Assembly: GCF_018141525.1 (NCBI RefSeq) | Contig: NZ_CP064655.1 | Span: 1,550,001-1,614,000, forward strand | DNA length: 64,000 nucleotides | DNA from: Miltoncostaea marina | GTDB lineage: Bacteria > Actinomycetota > Thermoleophilia > Miltoncostaeales > Miltoncostaeaceae | Reading direction: 5' to 3' | Shown: positions 60,237 through 64,000 of the stretch, piece by piece | Numbering within the stretch: position 1 is the stretch's first letter | Layout of the letters: each line of letters opens with the position of its first letter | Notes under the pieces: generated by a model | Seen by the model: the letters and a program-made list of their open reading frames with translations, nothing else | What the model was told of the DNA's origin: nothing | The model's database searches: none | Position numbers and translations under genes: made by a program

Positions 60237-60758
60237 GTGGCCACGACCGTCGCGGACCAGGTCTACGAGCGCGTCGTCGCCTTGATGGCGGACGGCGCCA
60301 GCCAGACGGAGGCGATCCGCCGGGTCGCCGAGGAGATGGACCGCTCGGTGCCGGCGACGTCGTCCGCCTACACGGCCGGCGCGCGCCGGGCGAGCGCCGA
60401 CATGGCGGGCGACGATGCCCCGGCCACCAGCCGCGCCGCCTCGCCGCAGCTCTTCGCCGAGATGCTGCCGCTCGTCGAGGCGGGCGCCACGGTGGAGCAG
60501 GCCGCCCGGCGCTTCGGCGACGAGGACGCCGTCGAGGAGATCGCCGCCGGCTTCACCCGGTGGGCGCGCCAGGAGTTCGGCGATGACTTCGAGCTGCCCG
60601 GCGACGGCGAGGCCGACCCGCTCACCGAGGCGCAGGACCGCATCGACGAGCTCGAGGCCGAGGTGCGGCGCCTGCGGCACGAGGTCGCCCGCGCGCGCCA
60701 GACGCTCAGCCGGGCCCGCGCCATCATCGACGCGGGGCTGGGCGAGACCGGAACCTGA
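60237..60758 (+). CDS. Protein with N-terminal HTH-like segment and C-terminal coiled coil
   Basis: A 173-residue acidic protein. The first 60 residues (ATTVADQVYERVVALMADGASQTEAIRRVAEEMDRSVPAT in overlapping pieces) look like a DNA-binding helix-turn-helix of the homeodomain-like kind. The last 60 are a heptad coiled coil (DELEAEVRRLRHEVARARQTL). No family name is certain. GTG start with a GGGAGGAG site (about 60226-60233), 2 bp after the nitroreductase gene, so the three genes form one operon. It ends at the edge of the 23-bp repeat array. Confidence 0.6.
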   Translation: MATTVADQVYERVVALMADGASQTEAIRRVAEEMDRSVPATSSAYTAGARRASADMAGDDAPATSRAASPQLFAEMLPLVEAGATVEQAARRFGDEDAVEEIAAGFTRWARQEFGDDFELPGDGEADPLTEAQDRIDELEAEVRRLRHEVARARQTLSRARAIIDAGLGETGT

Positions 60759-60788
60759 GCGGCGGCGCGCCGCGCGGCGCGCGCGGTC

Positions 60789-61026
60789 GACGCCATTCGA
60801 CGCCGGGGGGCGACGCCAATTCGACGGGACCCCGGTGGCGCCGAGCGAGCGATGAGGCGACGCCAATCGACGCGACCCGGCGACGCCGAGTGGCGCGACG
60901 GGCCGGCGCCGAGTGACGCGACCGGGCGGCGCCGAGTGGCGTGAGCGTGCCGCGTCGAGTGACGCGGTCGGGTCGACGCCGAGTGGCGCGACGGGTCGAC
61001 GCCGAGTGACGCGACCGGGCCGCGCG
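60789..61026. repeat. Tandem array of ten ~23-bp units
   Basis: Units start at 60789, 60812, 60837, 60859, 60882, 60905, 60928, 60951, 60975 and 60998, each about GACGCC-NANT/C-GRCGCGAC-CGGG. Later units carry GCCGAGTGRCGCG. One unit (60951) reads GCGTC-GAGT-GACGC, in which both arms changed together and still pair. The array fills nearly the whole 296-bp gap between converging genes. No spacers, so not a CRISPR. Confidence 0.9.
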
Positions 61027-61054
61027 CCCGTGGGACGCGCGGCCCGCGCCGGGG

Positions 61055-61732
61055 TCAGACGGGGCGCTCCGGGGCGCTCTCGAGGCCGGAGATCGACACG
61101 CTGGCCTCACCGCCGTAGCGACGGTTGAGGTTGATGATGAGCGCCGTCATGCCCTCGAGGATGAGGGCGTTGGCGAGGGGGCCGGCGTCCAGGGCGCGCG
61201 TGCCGGGGATCGCAGAGGTGAGCTCGATGACCTCCTCGCGGGCGGCCTTGCTCTTGCCGCACACGAGGACGTCGGCGCCGAGCGAGTGGCGCGCCTGCAG
61301 GCCGGCGGCCGGCAGGTTGTTGTAGGCCACGACCACCTTCGCCTCGGGGGCGAGGTCCTGGATCTTGTGGGCGCAGGAGGCGGCGCCGATGGCGTCGCCC
61401 TGCTCGGCGATCGCGCCGTTCTTGCCGAAGCGCAGCGCGTTGACCACGGAGACCACGATCTTGCCCGCGAGGGCATCGGCCATCGGGGGGATGGTCGACT
61501 CGATGCCCTCCCAGGGGATGGAGACGACCGCGAGGTCGCCCTCCTGCGCGGCGGCGACGTTCTCGCGCGGCGTGAACGTGCCCTCGGGGAGCGCCTCCCG
61601 CAGCGTCGCGGCGGCCTGGTCCGCCCGCTCCTGGCTCCGCGAGCCCACGACGATCTCGTGGCCCGCGGCCGCGAAGTTGATGGCGAGGCCGCGACCGAGG
61701 TCGCCGGTGCCGCCGAAGATCGCGATCTTCAT
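61055..61732 (-). CDS. npdG: NADPH-dependent F420 reductase (Fno/NpdG)
   Basis: A 225-residue enzyme that moves hydride between NADPH and coenzyme F420. The NADP site IAIFGGTGDLGRGLAINFAAAG, then VVGSRSQERAD, opens the Rossmann fold. VVSIPWEGIES, then SVVNALRF, AYNNLPAAGLQ and VLVCGKSKAAREEV are characteristic of this family. It implies that this organism makes and uses F420, which fits the LLM-class oxidoreductase at 43.5 kb. ATG start. It follows folD after 4 bp on the - strand, so the two are probably co-transcribed with the helicase. Confidence 0.9.
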   Translation of the reverse strand: MKIAIFGGTGDLGRGLAINFAAAGHEIVVGSRSQERADQAAATLREALPEGTFTPRENVAAAQEGDLAVVSIPWEGIESTIPPMADALAGKIVVSVVNALRFGKNGAIAEQGDAIGAASCAHKIQDLAPEAKVVVAYNNLPAAGLQARHSLGADVLVCGKSKAAREEVIELTSAIPGTRALDAGPLANALILEGMTALIINLNRRYGGEASVSISGLESAPERPV

Positions 61733-61736
61733 CCTG

Positions 61737-62612
61737 TCACTCGTCCCCTTGTTCGGTGTCGTCGCCCTCGCGGCGCCGGGCCGCGGCGAGCGTGTTCGCC
61801 AGCAGGTACGCGATGGTCATGGGCCCGACGCCGCCCGGCACGGGCGTGAGCCAGCCCGCGACCTCCGCGGCCTCGTCGCCCGCGACGTCGCCGCGCAGCC
61901 CCGCGTCCGTGCGGTTGATGCCGACGTCGATCACGGCGGCGCCCGGCTTGATCCAGTCGCCCCGGATCATCTCCGGCCGGCCGACCGCGGCGACGAGGAT
62001 ATCCGCCGTGCGGCACAGCGAGGGCAGGTCGCGCGTGCGCGAGTGGGCGACGGTGACCGTGGCGGAGCGCGCGGTGAGCAGCAGCGCCATCGGCTTGCCG
62101 ACGATCAGGCTGCGCCCCACCACCACCGCCGTGGCGCCCTCGATCTCCACGCCGGCGCGGTCGAGCAGCCACATCACGCCGGCCGGCGTGCACGGCACCG
62201 AGCCCGGCTCGCCGCGCACCAGCCGGCCGAGGTTGACCGGCGCGAACCCGTCGACGTCCTTCGCGGGGTCGATCCGGTTCGCGATCAGCACCTCGGAGAG
62301 CTGGTCGGGCACGGGCAGCTGCACGAGCATCCCGTCGACCTCGTCGTCGGCGTTGAGCCCGTCGATGACCGCGTCGAGCTCGGCCTGCGTCGTCTCGGCC
62401 GGGAGCACGACGCGGCGCGACATCATCCCGGCCTCCTCCGCCGCGCGCGCCTTGCCGGCCTGGTAGAGCTCGGACGCCGGGTCGTCGCCCACCTGGATGC
62501 CGACGAGCCCGGGCGGGCGCCCGTGGCGCGCGCGGAACGCCGCCGCGCCCTCGGCCACCTGCGCGCGCAGCTCCGCCGCCGCCGCCTTGCCGTCGATGAT
62601 CGTCGCCGCCAT
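61737..62612 (-). CDS. folD: Methylene-tetrahydrofolate dehydrogenase/cyclohydrolase FolD
   Basis: A bifunctional one-carbon enzyme, 291 residues, interconverting methylene-, methenyl- and formyl-tetrahydrofolate. [25 protein letters not shown] contains the catalytic Lys and Tyr. [13 protein letters not shown], then [65 protein letters not shown] and [15 protein letters not shown] are all conserved. The ATG overlaps the helicase stop by 1 bp (TGATG). Confidence 0.95.
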   Translation of the reverse strand: MAATIIDGKAAAAELRAQVAEGAAAFRARHGRPPGLVGIQVGDDPASELYQAGKARAAEEAGMMSRRVVLPAETTQAELDAVIDGLNADDEVDGMLVQLPVPDQLSEVLIANRIDPAKDVDGFAPVNLGRLVRGEPGSVPCTPAGVMWLLDRAGVEIEGATAVVVGRSLIVGKPMALLLTARSATVTVAHSRTRDLPSLCRTADILVAAVGRPEMIRGDWIKPGAAVIDVGINRTDAGLRGDVAGDEAAEVAGWLTPVPGGVGPMTIAYLLANTLAAARRREGDDTEQGDE

Positions 62613-64000
62613 CAGCCCACCTTCCGCATGGGCGCCGCGCCGGCCATCAGCCGCCGCTCCGCCCCGTCCTGCGAGAACCGCACCCGCACGAGCTCACCCC
62701 CGCTCTCGATCGCCGTCACGACACCCTCGCCGAACGTCGCGTGCAGCACCGAGTCGCCGGTGGCGAGCGCCGGCACCCGGGGCGCGGGCGGGCCGGACCG
62801 CCACCCGCCGCCGCCGTCCGCGGGCATACCCGCCAGATGCCCCCGTGAGCGCCGCCCGCCCGCGGGCTCGCGCAGCGCGTCGGCGGGCAGCTCGCCGAGG
62901 AACCGCGACGGCAGCCGGTAGTCGCGGCCGCCGTGCATCGCGCGGCTGTCGGCGTGGGTCAGCATGAGGTGGCGCCGCGCCCGCGTGAGCCCCACGTAGA
63001 AGAGGCGCCGCTCCTCCTCGAGGGCCTCCCGCGTGTCCGAGCGGATGTGCGGGAACAGGCCCTCCTCGAGCCCCGTGATCAACACGGTGTCGAACTCGAG
63101 GCCCTTCGCGTTGTGGATGGTCATGAGCGTGACGGCGCCGGTCGACTGATCGACCAGGTCCGCGTCGGCCTGGAGCGCGATGCCCTCGAGGAAGCCCGCG
63201 AGGGTCGCCTGCTCCTCCGAGGCGTCGTACTCGGCCGCCACGCGGACCATCTCCTCGAGGTTCTCGATGCGGCCCTGGGCCTCGAACGTGCCCTCGCGCT
63301 CCAGGGCGTCGCGCAGGCCTGAGCGCTCGAGCACCTCCTCGAGGATGCGGTCGAGCGGCGCGCCGGCCTCCGCCCGCTGCCGCACGTCGGCCAGGAGCGC
63401 CCCGGTGGCCGCCAGCGTCGCCCGCTGGCCGGGCGGCAGACCGGGCACCTCGTCGGGGCGCAGCACGCCCTCCGAGACGGGCGTCTCGCGGGCCGCCGCG
63501 AACGCCTCGAGCTTGGCCACGCAGCCGGGCCCGAGCCCGCGCTTGGGCGCGCCCAGCATGCGCGCCAGGCTGACCCCGTCGGCCGGGTTGGCCACGACCC
63601 GCAGGTACGCGAGCAGGTCGCGCACCTCGGCGCGCTCGTAGAAGCGCGGGCCGCCGACGACGGCGTACGGGACGGCGCGGCGCACGAGCTGGTCCTCGAT
63701 CGCGCGGCTCTGGGCGTTGGTGCGGTAGAAGACCGCGACCTCCGACAGGCTCGCCCCCCGCCCGACCGCGCGGTCGATCTCCGCGGCCACCACCCGCGCC
63801 TCCTCGTGCTCGTCGCGGCACGCCATCACGGTGATCGGCTCGCCGTCGCCGAGGTCGGTCCACAGGCGCTTGGGGTGGCGGTGCGGGTTGCGCTCCACGA
63901 CCGCGTTGGCGGCGCGCAGGATGGTGCCGGTGGAGCGGTAGTTCTGCTCGAGGGCGACCACGTGCGCGTCGGGGTAGTCGCGCTCGAAGTCGAGGATGTT
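62612..64000 (-). CDS. UvrD/PcrA-type superfamily 1 helicase, C-terminal part (runs off the window)
   Basis: The last 462 codons of an SF1A helicase; the frame is open to base 64000 ([13 protein letters not shown] before VVALEQ), so the start is beyond the window. Motif IV is [15 protein letters not shown], motif [23 protein letters not shown] and motif [24 protein letters not shown]. The tail (about the last 110 residues) is PcrA-like, with [18 protein letters not shown], a Tudor-like domain that binds RNA polymerase in PcrA. It unwinds DNA in repair and conflict resolution. folD overlaps the stop by 1 bp. Confidence 0.9.
   Translation of the reverse strand, partial: NILDFERDYPDAHVVALEQNYRSTGTILRAANAVVERNPHRHPKRLWTDLGDGEPITVMACRDEHEEARVVAAEIDRAVGRGASLSEVAVFYRTNAQSRAIEDQLVRRAVPYAVVGGPRFYERAEVRDLLAYLRVVANPADGVSLARMLGAPKRGLGPGCVAKLEAFAAARETPVSEGVLRPDEVPGLPPGQRATLAATGALLADVRQRAEAGAPLDRILEEVLERSGLRDALEREGTFEAQGRIENLEEMVRVAAEYDASEEQATLAGFLEGIALQADADLVDQSTGAVTLMTIHNAKGLEFDTVLITGLEEGLFPHIRSDTREALEEERRLFYVGLTRARRHLMLTHADSRAMHGGRDYRLPSRFLGELPADALREPAGGRRSRGHLAGMPADGGGGWRSGPPAPRVPALATGDSVLHATFGEGVVTAIESGGELVRVRFSQDGAERRLMAGAAPMRKVG

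Noticed and set aside
60789-61026. CRISPR array
   Set aside because: Repeats are contiguous 23-bp units without unique spacers, the core is only moderately conserved, and no cas gene is in the window.

Overview
The window is very GC-rich DNA whose genes use GTG about as often as ATG as start codons. Gene content suggests a high-GC actinobacterium, most likely of the Thermoleophilia/Solirubrobacterales type: an F420-dependent NADP reductase, inositol-1-phosphate synthase, the MurT/GatD amidation pair, RNase J, an Rpf-like transglycosylase, a PilZ protein and a lone CheW. The taxonomic call is inference from gene content and style; no marker rRNA is present. No rRNA, tRNA, CRISPR array, prophage or insertion sequence was found.

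Layout. 1-3.3 kb: end of a biotin-dependent carboxylase, a cupin, an uncharacterised protein, an FAD oxidoreductase and a secreted collagen-like protein. 3.3-9.3 kb: dapA, rnj, about 900 bp of repeat- and hairpin-rich non-coding DNA, then ftsK. 9.3-18.7 kb: a housekeeping block on the + strand (rodZ-like, cinA, thpR, recA, miaB, miaA, dapF, aminotransferase, dut) interrupted by one small - strand gene. 18.7-22.3 kb, - strand: murT, a methyltransferase and gatD, plus rpiA. 22.4-25.2 kb: a metallo-hydrolase, an NrtR-like Nudix protein, two small proteins and yqgE. 25.3-27.6 kb: the primary sigma factor and an Rpf-like secreted protein. 27.8-34.8 kb: a PAS/GAF/GGDEF protein, a four-gene ABC-2 exporter operon, and ino1 facing a catalytically degenerate serine-recombinase homologue. 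34.8-48.7 kb: mixed accessory genes (YciI, DUF3237, C5-epimerase-like, MMPL, PilZ, metallo-hydrolase, TetR, SDR, a decayed pseudogene, an LLM flavin oxidoreductase, DUF2079, a secreted protein, SRPBCC, CheW). 48.8-56.6 kb: a TPP-riboswitch-led thiamine operon of nine overlapping genes. 56.6-64 kb: an uncharacterised gene, an FtsH-type protease, a small metallopeptidase, nitroreductase, npdG, folD and a truncated UvrD/PcrA helicase.

How the genes work together. dapA, dapF and the aminotransferase belong to lysine/diaminopimelate synthesis; murT/gatD amidate lipid II; ftsK, rodZ and the Rpf-like enzyme act on the envelope and division. The thiamine operon combines thiazole synthesis (ThiO, ThiS, ThiG) with pyrimidine salvage (an ABC importer of ThiXYZ type, TenA, the ThiD half of ThiED) and the final kinase ThiL; ThiC is absent from it. 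A recurring signal is a TANNNT hexamer whose last T lies 7-10 nt before the start codon, which points to frequent leaderless transcripts. The most unusual feature is a family of intergenic arrays built on a roughly 23-bp period around a GCGCC-N4-GGCGC palindrome. It occurs in four separate gaps, and a perfect copy of the core sits inside thiS, where it forces codons that are rare here.
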